A program made the position numbers and the translations under genes. The notes under the pieces were generated by a model. The model was not told where the DNA came from. It did not search any database and saw only the letters and a program-made list of their open reading frames with translations. Shown piece by piece: positions 52,561 to 52,962 of a DNA stretch of 52,962 nucleotides (the first letter of the stretch is position 1; every line of letters starts with the position of its first letter). This DNA comes from an uncultured Prevotellaceae bacterium (GTDB lineage: Bacteria; Bacteroidota; Bacteroidia; Bacteroidales; Bacteroidaceae): NCBI GenBank assembly GCA_947174945.1, contig CAMWKZ010000015.1, positions 1-52,962 on the forward strand, given 5' to 3'.

Positions 52561-52962
52561 ATGAATAATCCTTGGTTGGGTTTATTATCATACGGAGACC
52601 CTTGGAAATTAAAAGAATCTTATGCTTTCTGTGGACGTGATGCTGCTATCAGTTCATTGTTTGCAATGATAGATAATAATTTGTTGGTAACATTATATGG
52701 TAAAACGGGAATTGGTAAGACATCTGTTCTAAATGCAGGTGTATTTCCATTATTACGTAGTCGCAGTTATCTTCCTGTTTTTATACGTTTAGGTAAATAC
52801 GATTGTACAAAAGATATTTCTTTTGCAAAAAGTATTATTAATTGTATTGAAGATGAAATAGAATTAATAGGAGGAAGAAGAGAAACAAAATATCCTGAGT
52901 ATTCATTTGTTAACAATTCTTCTATTGATTTTTTATGGAAATATTTTGGAACGTCTGTGTTT
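52561..52962 (+). CDS. STAND-type P-loop NTPase, 3' end beyond window
   Basis: The first 134 codons of a gene that runs off the right edge with no stop. The start MNNPWLGLLSYGD leads into YAFCGRDAAISSLFAMI and LLVTLYGKTGIGKTSVLNAGVFPLLR, the typical opening of nSTAND ATPases, with the Walker A motif GKTGIGKTS at residues 47-55. The conserved GRD before it and VFPLLR after it match the family used as sensors in Avs-like defence systems. Walker B and the sensing C-terminal repeats lie outside the window. It is 16 bases after the SIR2-TIR gene, on the same strand and with the same AT-rich base use, so the two form an operon. Which ligand it senses cannot be seen here. Confidence 0.82.
   Translation, partial: MNNPWLGLLSYGDPWKLKESYAFCGRDAAISSLFAMIDNNLLVTLYGKTGIGKTSVLNAGVFPLLRSRSYLPVFIRLGKYDCTKDISFAKSIINCIEDEIELIGGRRETKYPEYSFVNNSSIDFLWKYFGTSVF

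Overview
The window looks like a chromosome segment from a member of the Bacteroidales, most likely Prevotella or a close relative. Support comes from the short (287 aa) primary sigma factor, repeated promoters of the Bacteroidetes type (TTTG, about 19 bases, TAnnTTTG), surface lipoproteins and TonB-linked uptake genes, GH97/GH43 glycosidases, and Bacteroidetes-specific families (DUF5686, DUF4494, DUF4465, DUF4738, BtuG). The genus is an inference from gene content; no rRNA is present.

Layout. 1-3.5 kb: two convergent polysaccharide-degrading enzymes (GH97, cut by the left edge, and a GH43 lipoprotein). 3.6-11.1 kb: a cobalamin riboswitch with an intrinsic terminator controls a tightly overlapping vitamin B12 uptake operon (BtuB-type receptor, BtuG-type surface lipoprotein, two further exported proteins, BtuF-type binding protein, BtuC-type permease). 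No ATPase (BtuD) gene follows; tRNA-Arg(ACG) comes next. 11.5-22.5 kb: a DUF5686 outer-membrane protein, fabD, a cytosolic GH13 enzyme, an AlaX-like editing protein, an endonuclease/phosphatase-fold membrane protein, a hybrid histidine kinase, a glycosyltransferase and RNase G. 22.5-31 kb: a 29-residue basic protein (candidate ribosomal protein), HU, pyruvate kinase, lepA, a Crp-family regulator, ispE, rpoD and a DegP-type protease. 31-45 kb: an SDR oxidoreductase, a LolC/E-like permease, an aminotransferase, a membrane pseudokinase with DUF4494 and YggS, a flavodoxin/ferredoxin protein, truA, an EamA transporter, FHA and HU/SPOR proteins, rfbC, ugd, a DUF4738 lipoprotein and a nitrilase-fold amidase. 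45-49 kb: gyrA and a TPR protein.

From about 49 kb the character changes. A 117-bp nested palindrome is followed by a HipB/HipA pair. Then, in visibly AT-rich DNA, comes a protein that joins a SIR2-like domain to a TIR domain, and 16 bases later the start of a STAND-type P-loop NTPase that runs off the right edge. This looks like the beginning of a defence island. The SIR2-TIR plus STAND pair is the best candidate for an uncharacterised anti-phage system here.

A second structural signal is a family of 22-bp tandem repeats. Arrays of six to seven contiguous units lie in three separate intergenic gaps (about 11.3, 29.4 and 38.0 kb), with the first array inverted relative to the other two. Their function is unknown.
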